This document shows, piece by piece, positions 43,021 to 50,632 of a stretch of DNA of 64,000 nucleotides (its first letter is position 1; each line of letters begins with the position of its first letter). The DNA lies in assembly GCF_001570865.1 (NCBI RefSeq), contig NZ_BCSM01000001.1, forward strand, positions 62,001 through 126,000, in the 5' to 3' direction. The DNA comes from Rothia kristinae NBRC 15354. GTDB taxonomy: Bacteria > Actinomycetota > Actinomycetes > Actinomycetales > Micrococcaceae. The notes beneath the pieces are model-generated. The model had not been told where the DNA came from and searched no databases. It saw only the letters and a program-made list of their open reading frames with translations. The position numbers and the translations under genes were made by a program.

Positions 43021-44352
43021 GTGATCGAGACTACTCCCGCCCTGCTCACGGATCACTATGAGCTGACGATGATCGAAGCGGCCCTGCGGGCCGGAACCCA
43101 CGAGCGCCGCAGCGTGTTCGAGACCTTCACCCGCCGCCTGCCGGCCGGACGCCGCTACGGGGTGCTGGCCGGGACCGGTCGGTTCCTGGAGGAGCTGGCG
43201 GACTTCCGCTTCACCCCGGAGCAGCTGGATTTCCTGGGCCGCACCCGGGTGGTCGGGGATGCGACCCTCGAGTACCTGGCGGACTTCCGCTTCACCGGCT
43301 CGGTGCGCGGCTACGCCGAGGGCGAGGCGTTCTTCCCCCACTCCCCCGTGCTGCAGGTGGAGGGCACCTTCGCGGAGGCCTGCGTCCTGGAGACCCTGAT
43401 CCTCTCGATCCTCAACTACGACTCGGCCGTCGCCTCCGCGGCCTCGCGCATGGTCGGGGCGGCCGCGGGTCGGCCCTGCCTGGAGATGGGCTCGCGCCGG
43501 GCCCACGAGGCCGCCGCCGTCTCGGCGGCCCGCGCCGCGGTGGTGGCGGGATTCGCCGGGACCTCCAACCTGGAGGCGGGGATGCGCTACGGGATCCACA
43601 CCATCGGCACCTCCGCGCACGCCTTCACCCTGCTGCACGACGACGAGCGCGCGGCCTTCGCGGCCCAGCTGGCGGCCCAGGGCGCGGGCACCACGCTGCT
43701 GGTGGACACCTACGACGTCGAGGCCGCGGTGCGCACCGCGGTGGAGCTGGCCGGTCCGCAGCTGGGCGCGGTGCGCCTGGACTCCGGGGACCTGGGCGCC
43801 CAGGCGGTGTGGGTGCGCGCCCTGCTGGATGAGCTCGGCGCGAAGGACACGAAGATCACCGTGACCTCGGATCTGGACGAGTACGCGATCGCCGGGCTGC
43901 GCTCCGCGCCCGTGGATTCCTACGGGGTGGGCACCCGGCTGGTCACCGGCTCCGGGGCGCCGACCACCTCCATGGTCTACAAGCTCGTGGCCCGGGAGGG
44001 CGCTTCCGGGCAGCTGGAGCCAGTGGCCAAGCGCTCGGCCGGCAAGGGCTCCACCGGCGGTCGCAAGCACGCCGTGCGCCAGCTGGGCGCGGACGGCCGG
44101 GCCGTCGCGGAGGTGGTGGCCTCCAGCGAGCAGGCCCTGGATCGGGCCAGGGGAGACCTCCCCGAGGGTGTGCGGACGCGGGAGCTGATGACGGACCTGG
44201 TGCGCGAGGGTGAGATCCTGCCCGGGGCGACCGGGGCCGAGGGGCTGAAGGCCGCCGCCGCGCGCCACGCCGCATCCTGGGCCGAGCTGCCCGCGGCCTC
44301 CCGGCGGCTGTCCGAGGGGGAGCCGGCCATCCCCACGCAGCTGCTGTCCTGA
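43021..44352 (+). CDS. pncB: Nicotinate phosphoribosyltransferase
   Basis: NAD salvage: joins nicotinate to PRPP using ATP. The 443-residue product has LLTDHYELTMIEAALRAGTHERRSVFETFTRRLP, LEMGSRRAHEAAAVSAARAAVVAGFAGTSN, GTSAHAFTLLHDDE, LLVDTYDVEAAV, VRLDSGDLGAQA and YGVGTRLVTGSGAP, all family landmarks including the catalytic His region. Start GTG at 43021. pncA follows 97 bases later on the same strand, giving nicotinamide to nicotinate to mononucleotide in one locus. Confidence 0.94.
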   Translation: MIETTPALLTDHYELTMIEAALRAGTHERRSVFETFTRRLPAGRRYGVLAGTGRFLEELADFRFTPEQLDFLGRTRVVGDATLEYLADFRFTGSVRGYAEGEAFFPHSPVLQVEGTFAEACVLETLILSILNYDSAVASAASRMVGAAAGRPCLEMGSRRAHEAAAVSAARAAVVAGFAGTSNLEAGMRYGIHTIGTSAHAFTLLHDDERAAFAAQLAAQGAGTTLLVDTYDVEAAVRTAVELAGPQLGAVRLDSGDLGAQAVWVRALLDELGAKDTKITVTSDLDEYAIAGLRSAPVDSYGVGTRLVTGSGAPTTSMVYKLVAREGASGQLEPVAKRSAGKGSTGGRKHAVRQLGADGRAVAEVVASSEQALDRARGDLPEGVRTRELMTDLVREGEILPGATGAEGLKAAAARHAASWAELPAASRRLSEGEPAIPTQLLS

Positions 44353-44372
44353 CCTCCCGGGGACGCACCGCC

Positions 44373-44423
44373 TATCCTGGTGCCGAACCGGATACCGCAG
44401 GTGCGCGGCGCCGCGCCGCGCAC
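44373..44423 (+). promoter_or_regulatory. Promoter and leader hairpin of pncA
   Basis: TATCCT at 44373-44378 may be a -10 (CTGACC eighteen bases upstream as -35). The short leader then contains a perfect hairpin GTGCGCGGCG / CGCCGCGCAC (44401-44410 and 44414-44423), followed by GGAGG before the ATG. It may end pncB transcripts or control pncA; no known niacin regulator site was recognised. Confidence 0.4.
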
Positions 44424-44449
44424 CTGGACCATCGCTCCTGGAGGATTCC

Positions 44450-45085
44450 ATGACCCGTGCCCTGATCATCGTGGACGTGCAGAACGACTTCTGCCCCGGC
44501 GGCAGTCTCGCCACCGAGCGGGGCGCGGAGGTTGCCGGCGGCATCTCCGAGTACCTGCTGACCCACGGTCCCCTCTACGACGCCGTCGTCGGCACCCAAG
44601 ACTGGCACGTGGATCCGGGCGAGCACTTCTCCGAGACCCCGGATTTCCGCACCTCCTGGCCGGTGCACTGCGTGGCCCACTCCCGCGGCGCGGCGGTGCA
44701 TGAGGACCTGGACGCCGACGCCGTGGATGCCTGGTTCCGCAAGGGCGCCTACGAGGCCGCATACTCGGGCTTCGAGGGCCTGCTGGTCCCGGAGGAGGCG
44801 GTGGCCACCGGCGAGCGGGAGCCCGGCGCGCAGACCGAGGATACGGTCAACGTGTCCCTGGACGACTGGCTGCAGGAGCAGGAGATCGACGCGGTGGACG
44901 TGGTCGGCATCGCCACGGACCACTGCGTGAGGGCCACCGCCCTGGACGCGGTGGACGCCGGATACGAGACCCGAGTGCTGCTGGACCTGACGGCCCCGGT
45001 GGCCCAGGAGACCGCCGAGGTGGCGGTCGCGGCCCTCCAGGAGGCCGGGGCCGAGGTCATCGACTCCTCGGAGATCCGCCGGTAA
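44450..45085 (+). CDS. pncA: Nicotinamidase
   Basis: Hydrolyses nicotinamide to nicotinate; in other actinobacteria it also activates pyrazinamide. The 211-residue product has the catalytic triad Asp9 (IIVDVQNDF), Lys98 (FRKGAYEAAYSGFEG) and Cys159 (VVGIATDHCVRATA). The metal ligands Asp51, His53, His59 and His73 lie in TQDWHVDPGEHF and WPVHC. Slightly longer than usual because of an insert around GEREPGAQTED. ATG at 44450 has GGAGG six bases upstream. Confidence 0.94.
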   Translation: MTRALIIVDVQNDFCPGGSLATERGAEVAGGISEYLLTHGPLYDAVVGTQDWHVDPGEHFSETPDFRTSWPVHCVAHSRGAAVHEDLDADAVDAWFRKGAYEAAYSGFEGLLVPEEAVATGEREPGAQTEDTVNVSLDDWLQEQEIDAVDVVGIATDHCVRATALDAVDAGYETRVLLDLTAPVAQETAEVAVAALQEAGAEVIDSSEIRR

Positions 45086-45129
45086 CGGACCCTTCTCTGC
45101 CCCTCTCGGATCCGGGGTCGCCCCGATTA

Positions 45130-45158
45130 TAGACGGATCGTTCTAGAACGTTTAGTAT
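45130..45158 (+). promoter_or_regulatory. Promoter with operator for the TetR gene
   Basis: TAGACG (45130-45135) and TAGTAT (45153-45158), 17-base spacer. The spacer contains the perfect palindrome CGTTCTAGAACG (45139-45150). The ATG follows after six bases, so the mRNA is leaderless. The layout fits autorepression by the TetR protein it drives. Confidence 0.65.
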
Positions 45159-45164
45159 GGAACC

Positions 45165-45695
45165 ATGGCGAGGCCCCGGGGATTCGACGAGCAGGAGGTG
45201 CTGCGGCAGGCGACGGCGCTGTTCGGGCACGAGGGATTCGACGCCGTCTCCGTGGACCGGCTGACCTCGGTCCTCGGACTCAGCCGCGCGAGCTTCTACA
45301 AGATCCACGGCTCGAAGCACGGACTGATGCGCGCCGCGCTCGAGCAGGTCTGCGACCGAGCCCGGGCGGGTGAGGTCACCCACGACGCCCAGGATCTCGT
45401 CCTGGTGGCCCTGTTGGAGCTGGCTCCGCACCACGACGGCCTGCGCGCCCTGACCGAACGCGCCGTCGGACTGTGCTTCGACGACGATCCCCGCCGCCTC
45501 GGCGAGCGCCTGCTGATCCGCGCCCGCCGCACCCCGAGGAAGGCGACCGAGCATGAGCAACGCCATCGAGCTGACCGAACGCGAGCTGATCATCACCCCG
45601 CGGGGCCTGGACAAACTCTGGTCCTTCACCCGGCGGGTGGCCGTGCCCTGGGCCCACGTGCGCGGGGCCACCCACGACCCCGGGATGCGCGATGA
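45165..45695 (+). CDS. TetR-family regulator, C-terminus atypical
   Basis: The N-terminal 50 residues form a clear TetR DNA-binding domain: MARPRGFDEQEVLRQATALFGHEGFDAVSVDRLTSVLGLSRASFYKIHGSKHGLMRAALEQ. A short helical part follows to about residue 128 (LTERAVGLCFDDDPRRLGERLLIRARR). After that the frame overlaps the next gene for 143 bases, its third positions lose their G/C bias, and the peptide (HHPAGPGQTLVLHPAGG and on) looks like a shadow. A one-base shift just before 45553 would give a stop codon overlapping the next start as ATGA. So the real protein is probably a short TetR of about 130 residues, altered at its end. Confidence 0.65.
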   Translation: MARPRGFDEQEVLRQATALFGHEGFDAVSVDRLTSVLGLSRASFYKIHGSKHGLMRAALEQVCDRARAGEVTHDAQDLVLVALLELAPHHDGLRALTERAVGLCFDDDPRRLGERLLIRARRTPRKATEHEQRHRADRTRADHHPAGPGQTLVLHPAGGRALGPRARGHPRPRDAR

Positions 45696-45909
45696 GCCGA
45701 AGGGGTGGCGCGGGCCCGGGCTGCGCGTAGGCGGCAAGCTCAGCGGCACCTTCCACCGCGACGGCCAGCGGCACTTCCTGAACGTGCGCGGCTACGAAGA
45801 CGCCGTGGTCATCGAGCTGACCGACGAGCCGATCCAGCGGATCATCGTCTCCCTCGCCGATCCCGCCGCGCAGGTCGCCCGGATCAACGCCCGCGCCGCG
45901 GCCGCTTGA
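45553..45909 (+). CDS. Small PH-like hypothetical protein
   Basis: 118 residues, MSNAIELTERELIITPRGLDKLWSFTRRVAVPWAHVRGATHDPGM, then GLRVGGKLSGTFHRDGQRHFLNVRGYEDAVVIELTDEPIQRIIVSLADPAAQVARINAR. The pattern of short beta strands with WAHVRG and DPAAQVARIN is like the bacterial PH-domain type proteins of actinobacteria, often paired with a TetR gene. No signal or membrane part. Third-position G/C bias is strong throughout, so this frame rather than the overlapping TetR extension is coding. Function unknown. Confidence 0.7.
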   Translation: MSNAIELTERELIITPRGLDKLWSFTRRVAVPWAHVRGATHDPGMRDEPKGWRGPGLRVGGKLSGTFHRDGQRHFLNVRGYEDAVVIELTDEPIQRIIVSLADPAAQVARINARAAAA

Positions 45910-45981
45910 TCCGCCGCCGACGGGCGCCGGATCCATCGGCTCCCACCCGTCTCGAGCGCCGCCGGGGCTGCGGGCCGGGGC

Positions 45982-47775
45982 CTACCGGCGCCCCACGAAC
46001 CAGTTCTGCAGCTTGTCGATCCGGGCCTGGATCTGCTCGGCGGTGGCCTGGGCCACCGGCGGGCCGCCGCACTCCCGGCGCAGCGCGTTGTGCACCGAGC
46101 CGTGCGGCTGCCCGGTGCGCGCGGCCCAGGCGGAGACGTTCTTCGCCAGCTTGTTCCGCAGCTCCTTGAGCCGCCGGTGATCCGGCACCGCCGGGGACTG
46201 CCGCGGCGGCTGAGCCGGTGCCCCCGCCCGGGAGCCGCGCTGGCGCTCCTGCAGCAGCGTGCCCACCTGCTCGGCGTCCAGCAGCCCCGGGATCCCCAGG
46301 AAGTCCTGGTCCTCCGCGCCGATCTCGAAGCCCTGGTAGTCCTGCCCGTCGTAGAGCACCCCGTGGAAGGCCGCCTGGGAGCCGATCGCCTCGAACCTGC
46401 CCGCGGCCAGAGCCGAGCTGGCCTTCTCCTCGCGGTTGGCCTCCTCCAGGGCCTCATCGTCCAGACCCTCGTCGGCGGCGATGATCGCCTCCTCGTCGGG
46501 CCGGGTGCCCAGGTCCAGGGCGTGGTCCCGCTCGGCCTCCATCTCCTGGGCCAGGGCCATCAGCAGCGGCACCGAGGGCAGGAACACCGAGGCCGTCTCC
46601 CCGCGACGCCGGGCCCGCACGAAGCGCCCGATGGCCTGGGCGAAGAACAGCGGGGTCGAGGTGGAGGTCGCGTACACGCCCACGGCCAGGCGCGGGACGT
46701 CCACCCCCTCGGAGACCATGCGCACCGCGACCATCCAGCGCTCCTGCTCGGAGGCGGAGAAGCGGTCGATCCGCCCGGAGGCGGTCTTGTCATCGGAGAG
46801 GATCAGGGCCGGCTTCTGCCCGGTGATCCTCTCCAGCCGCGCGGCGTAGGCGCGGGCGTCCTCGTGGTTGGAGGCGATCACCAGCCCGCCGGCATCGGGC
46901 ACGGTGCGGCGCACCTCCGAGAGCCGCTGGTCCGCGGCCTGCAGGACCGCCGGGATCCACTGGCCCCGCGGGTCCAGGGCGGTGCGCCAGGCCTGGGCGG
47001 TGATGTCCTTGGTGAACCCCTCCCCCAGCTCGGCGGCCATCTCCTCGCCCTCGGCGGTGCGCCAGCGCATCTGCCCGGAGTAGGCCATGAAGATCACGGG
47101 GCGCACCACGTGGTCCTTCAGGGCGGGCCCGTACCCGTAGGAGTAGTCCGCCTGCGAGCGCAGCAGCCCCTCCTGGTCCTGCTCGTAGCGCACGAAGGGG
47201 ATCTGGGAGGAGTCCGAGCGGAAGGGGGTGCCGGTCAGGGCCAGGCGCCGCTGCGCGGGCTCGAAGGCCTCGCGCAGCCCGTCCCCCCAGGACAGGGCGT
47301 CCCCGGCGTGGTGGATCTCGTCGAGGATCACCAGGGTGCGGGCGTTCTCGGTGCGGGCCCGGTGCAGCAGGGGCTTGTTGGCCACCTGCGCGTAGGTCAG
47401 GGCCACCCCGGAGAAGCCGCGGGCGTGGTGCCCGTCGGCGTTCTTGAAGTTCGGGTCGATCGCGATGCCCACGCGCGCGGCGGCGTCGGCCCACTGGGAC
47501 TTCAGGTGATCCGTGGGGGCGACGACGGTCAGCCGGGACACGGTGCCCCGGTCCATCAGCTCCTTGGCCACCCGCAGGGCGAAGGTGGTCTTGCCGGCCC
47601 CCGGGGTGGCCACGGCCATGAAGTCCCGGGGCTGCTCGGCGAAGTACTTCTCCAGGGCCTCCTGCTGCCAGGCGCGCAGCTTGGGGGCGGTGCCCCACGC
47701 GGCCCGGTCCGGGTAGGCCGGCGGCAGGTCCGCTCCGGCGGCGAACAGGGACGGCTGCTCCGGATCGTCGGTCAC
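45982..47775 (-). CDS. DEAD/DEAH-box helicase
   Basis: 597-residue superfamily 2 helicase: Walker A AVATPGAGKTTFALRVAKEL, motif Ia VVAPTDHLKSQW, Walker B LVILDEIHHAGD, motif III LALTGTPFR, and in the second domain VASNHEDARAYAARLERITG, MVSEGVDVPRLAVGVYATS and FAQAIGRFVRARR (motif VI). The C-terminal about 180 residues hold an acidic region and a basic tail with LKELRNKLAKNVSAWAARTGQPHGSVHNALRRECG. This helicase and the following DUF3039 gene are a usual pair in actinobacteria. Role probably in DNA or RNA repair; unknown. Start GTG at 47773-47775. Confidence 0.85.
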   Translation of the reverse strand: MTDDPEQPSLFAAGADLPPAYPDRAAWGTAPKLRAWQQEALEKYFAEQPRDFMAVATPGAGKTTFALRVAKELMDRGTVSRLTVVAPTDHLKSQWADAAARVGIAIDPNFKNADGHHARGFSGVALTYAQVANKPLLHRARTENARTLVILDEIHHAGDALSWGDGLREAFEPAQRRLALTGTPFRSDSSQIPFVRYEQDQEGLLRSQADYSYGYGPALKDHVVRPVIFMAYSGQMRWRTAEGEEMAAELGEGFTKDITAQAWRTALDPRGQWIPAVLQAADQRLSEVRRTVPDAGGLVIASNHEDARAYAARLERITGQKPALILSDDKTASGRIDRFSASEQERWMVAVRMVSEGVDVPRLAVGVYATSTSTPLFFAQAIGRFVRARRRGETASVFLPSVPLLMALAQEMEAERDHALDLGTRPDEEAIIAADEGLDDEALEEANREEKASSALAAGRFEAIGSQAAFHGVLYDGQDYQGFEIGAEDQDFLGIPGLLDAEQVGTLLQERQRGSRAGAPAQPPRQSPAVPDHRRLKELRNKLAKNVSAWAARTGQPHGSVHNALRRECGGPPVAQATAEQIQARIDKLQNWFVGRR

Positions 47776-47843
47776 TGCGGGGTCATCACTCCTGGTCGGG
47801 CCTCGGTCGGTCGGTGCGCGGAAGGAAGGTCAAAGAGTGCGGG

Positions 47844-48170
47844 TCAGTCCTGGCCGCCGTCATCATCCTTGCCGCCGCGCATGGACTCGTAGATCTCCTT
47901 GCACAGCGGGCACACGGGGAAGCGCTGCGGGTCCCGGCCCGGCGTCCACACCTTACCGCACAGGGCGATCACGGGTTCGCCGGTCATCGCCGACTCCATG
48001 ATCTTCTCCTTGCGCACGTAGTGGGCGAAGCGCTCGTGGTCCCCGGGCTCGATGAGCTGGCGCTGCTCCTCCCGCTCGATGGTCGCGGCCCCGCCGGTGC
48101 GGGTGCCCTCCAGGGGCTCGGCGGTGTCCAGGATCTCCGGGGCGGTGCGCAGGGTGCTGGTGCTGATCAT
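47844..48170 (-). CDS. DUF3039 family protein (zinc-binding)
   Basis: 108-residue protein with ERFAHYVRKEKIMESAMTGEPVIALCGKVWTPGRDP and VCPLCKEIYESM, where Cys residues (ALCGKVW and CPLC) with nearby His could bind zinc. It belongs to the actinobacterial DUF3039 family of unknown role. The ATG at 48168-48170 is seven bases past TAGAAT, so the mRNA is probably leaderless; the ATG at 48179 would overlap this promoter and is rejected. The helicase gene follows 68 bases downstream. Confidence 0.8.
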   Translation of the reverse strand: MISTSTLRTAPEILDTAEPLEGTRTGGAATIEREEQRQLIEPGDHERFAHYVRKEKIMESAMTGEPVIALCGKVWTPGRDPQRFPVCPLCKEIYESMRGGKDDDGGQD

Positions 48171-48177
48171 GCCCAGC

Positions 48178-48183
48178 ATTCTA
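48178..48183 (-). promoter_or_regulatory. -10 element of leaderless DUF3039 gene
   Basis: Minus strand reads TAGAAT-GCTGGGC-ATG, matching the marR start region in the seven bases between -10 and ATG. No convincing -35. Confidence 0.55.
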
Positions 48184-48216
48184 CGCGCCCCGCCTCGCTC
48201 GACGGCAGCCGCCCGG

Positions 48217-49734
48217 TCAGCGGAACACGGAGACCTGCGCCAGCAGCTCCGGGGCCCGGGCGTCGTAGCGGCGCGCCCCCAGGCGCACCCCCAGGCCGAG
48301 CACCGCCAGGCCCAGTCCGATCCCGACCGCCAGGGCCACCCAGCCCAGCCATCCCAGCCCCGGGACCAGGCTGACCAGGTACAGGATGATCGCGGGCAGG
48401 TTCAGCGCGAGGCAGACCAGGGCCGCCAGGAGCATCCCCATCTTGGCCCCGGAGCCGGCCCCGCCGCCGGCCCGCTTGAACGGGGAAGCCCCCGGCGGCG
48501 GCACCGGAGCGGCCCACAGCGCCGAGGCCACCGCCCCGACGCCGGTGCCGATCAGGCAGAACCCGAGGCTGACCCCGAGGTTGGCCGGCACCTGCTCGGG
48601 GAAGCCCGCCAGCACGGTGCACGCCGCGGAGACCACCAGCGTCGCCGGCAGGTACACCCCGAGAACCCCCAGGGCCCGGCCCCAGCGATCCTGGCGCCCG
48701 GTCAGCGGGGCGAGCAGGTGCAGACTGAACGCGGAGTTGTCGTAGGCGGTCAGATAGCAGGCGATCGTGCAGGCCGTGAGCCCAGCGAAGGGTCCGGCCA
48801 TCAGGGCCTGGGCGCCGTCCTGCAGAGCGGACAGCCCGGTGAACAGCACCGCGATGCCCAGCACCCCCAGGAGGCTGAAGGACATGCGGGGATCGCGCAG
48901 CAGATCCAGGCCCGTGCGCACGGCCACCGCGCTCACCGGGCCGCGGGCAAGGGCCAGGCCCGTGCCCGGCGCGGCGTCGTCCGCCCGGCGGGTGCGCCCC
49001 CGCTGCGCACGACCCGACGAGCCCGCACTCACGGTGAGCAGCTCCCCGCGCAGCAGCGCGCTCAGCAGCCACAGGCCGATCCCGATGCCCAGCACCGGCA
49101 GGCCCAGGCGCACCGGGAGCAGCGTCGGGGTGCCCGCGGCGTCGGCGACGGCGAGGTACCCCGCGGACCAGGGGATCCAGCCGGCGATGCCGGTCGCGGC
49201 CTGCCGGGCACTCGGCCGCAGCAGGATCAGGCTCAGCAGACCGAACAGCAGACCGGAGAACATCAGCAGCACGTAGCCCAGGGCGGACAGCACCGTGGTC
49301 AGCCCCCGACGCCGGCGCAGTCGGCGCCCGCAGGCCGCCGCGATGCGCGCCCACACCACGAAGCAGACGAAGCCGAGGACCCCGGCCACCAGGGACAGCA
49401 GCGCCTGCCCGGGCCCGTGGGCGGACAGCACCGGGGTGAGCATGCCCAGCAGGCTCAGCGGACCCAGCACCCCCACGAGGCTCGAGGCCACCTGCGCCAG
49501 CACGATGTCACGCAGCCGCAGCGGATAGGGGCTGAGCAGCTCGGGGTCCAGGGTCTGGTCCTCGCTGGCCACCACCACCGGCACCAGCACCCAGACCAGG
49601 CCCAGCAGGGCACCCAGGCACGCGGCGATCTGCGCGGCGACCAGCGGACCCGCCTCCCGCAGGGCCAGGAACCCCGCGGCCGCGGCGAGCACCGCGCACC
49701 CGGCGATCACGAGGGAGACCACGGTTCCGGCCAC
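48217..49734 (-). CDS. ABC-2 exporter permease (intact part of a frameshifted gene)
   Basis: Integral membrane protein, 505 residues as read from GTG at 49734, with about twelve hydrophobic segments (VVSLVIAGCAVLAAAAGFLAL, LGALLGLVWVLVPVVVAS, VLGVYLPATLVVSAACTVLAG, LAVGIGLGLAVLGLGVRLG). It partners the ATPase gene just upstream. This GTG is probably not the real start: the reading frame continues upstream as ALFRASFRRSGWVVAG, typical of such permeases but without a start codon. The proper start, ATG 49802 with a strong ribosome site, is one base out of frame. The exported compound is unknown. Confidence 0.75.
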   Translation of the reverse strand: MAGTVVSLVIAGCAVLAAAAGFLALREAGPLVAAQIAACLGALLGLVWVLVPVVVASEDQTLDPELLSPYPLRLRDIVLAQVASSLVGVLGPLSLLGMLTPVLSAHGPGQALLSLVAGVLGFVCFVVWARIAAACGRRLRRRRGLTTVLSALGYVLLMFSGLLFGLLSLILLRPSARQAATGIAGWIPWSAGYLAVADAAGTPTLLPVRLGLPVLGIGIGLWLLSALLRGELLTVSAGSSGRAQRGRTRRADDAAPGTGLALARGPVSAVAVRTGLDLLRDPRMSFSLLGVLGIAVLFTGLSALQDGAQALMAGPFAGLTACTIACYLTAYDNSAFSLHLLAPLTGRQDRWGRALGVLGVYLPATLVVSAACTVLAGFPEQVPANLGVSLGFCLIGTGVGAVASALWAAPVPPPGASPFKRAGGGAGSGAKMGMLLAALVCLALNLPAIILYLVSLVPGLGWLGWVALAVGIGLGLAVLGLGVRLGARRYDARAPELLAQVSVFR

Positions 49735-49802
49735 GACCCAGCCGCTGCGGCGGAAGGAGGCGCGGAACAGGGCCCCTTCAGGCTCAGGAGCCGCCCAACC
49801 AT
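49735..49802 (-). other. Probable true 5' end of the ABC permease, one base out of frame
   Basis: ATG at 49800-49802 is preceded by GGAGGGG five bases away and reads MVGRLLSLKG, then runs into the run CCCC at 49773-49776 (GGGG on the coding strand). Adding one G there would continue as ALFRASFRRSGWVVAG in the frame of the main gene. As given, the short frame reads on for about 22 codons of unrelated sequence and stops at 49707. Either a sequencing or assembly error in a homopolymer, or a real lesion. Confidence 0.7.
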
Positions 49803-50617
49803 GAGATCCCCTCCGTCTGCGCGCGCCCGCCGACCAGCTCCACGAAGGTCTCCTCCAGGGAGCGCTCCCCGCGCACCTGATCCACGGTTCCGGCCGCCAG
49901 GATCCGCCCCTCGCCCATGATCGCGACGTGGTCGCATAGTCGCTGCACCAGGTCCATCACGTGGCTGGAGATCACCACGGTGCCGCCGCGCCGGACGAAG
50001 CCGGTGAGGATGTCCCGGATGTTGGCCGCCGAGACCGGGTCCACGGCCTCGAAGGGCTCATCCAGGACCAGCACCGAGGGGGCGTGCACCAGCGCCGAGG
50101 CCAGCGCGACCTTCTTGCGCATCCCCGCGGAGTAGTCCGCGACGGTGCGATCGGCGGCGTCGTGCAGGTCCAGGGCCACCAGCAGCTCCTGGGCCCGCTC
50201 GGCCACCAGGTCCCGGTCCAGGCCGTGCAGCAGCCCCGCGTAGGAGATCAGCTGGCGACCGCTGAGCCGGTCGAACAGGTGCACCCCGTCGGGCAGCACC
50301 CCCAGGGTGGCCTTGGCCCGCAGGGGCTCGGCCCACACGTCGGTGCCGCGCACCAGGGCGGTGCCGCCGTCCGGGCGCAGCAGGCCGGTGGCCATGGACA
50401 GGGTCGTGGTCTTCCCGGCGCCGTTGCGTCCGACGAGGCCGTACATGGATCCGGCCGGGATCTGCAGATCCACGCCGTGCACCACCTCGACGCCGTCGTA
50501 GACCTTGCGCAGGCCCCGCAGGGACAGGGCCGGGGCCGACGCCGCAGCGGCGGGGTCGGGGATGCCGGCGGCGGGCCCTGGAACCTCGGGTCCGGGGATG
50601 GGGGGCTCGGGGTTCAT
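49784..50617 (-). CDS. ABC transporter ATP-binding protein
   Basis: 277-residue ATPase for the adjoining permease: Walker A GLVGRNGAGKTTTLSMATGLL, Q-loop-region GVLPDGVHLFDRL, signature DYSAGMRKKVALASALVHAPS, Walker B VLVLDEPFEAVDP, and SSHVMDL with the switch His. A Pro/Ala-rich 28-residue N-terminus comes first. ATG at 50615-50617 has AGGAGG nine bases upstream and follows the thioredoxin-like gene by 15 bases. Its end overlaps the probable permease start (49802) by 19 bases. Confidence 0.88.
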   Translation of the reverse strand: MNPEPPIPGPEVPGPAAGIPDPAAAASAPALSLRGLRKVYDGVEVVHGVDLQIPAGSMYGLVGRNGAGKTTTLSMATGLLRPDGGTALVRGTDVWAEPLRAKATLGVLPDGVHLFDRLSGRQLISYAGLLHGLDRDLVAERAQELLVALDLHDAADRTVADYSAGMRKKVALASALVHAPSVLVLDEPFEAVDPVSAANIRDILTGFVRRGGTVVISSHVMDLVQRLCDHVAIMGEGRILAAGTVDQVRGERSLEETFVELVGGRAQTEGISWLGGS

Positions 50618-50632
50618 CGGTCGGGACCTCCT

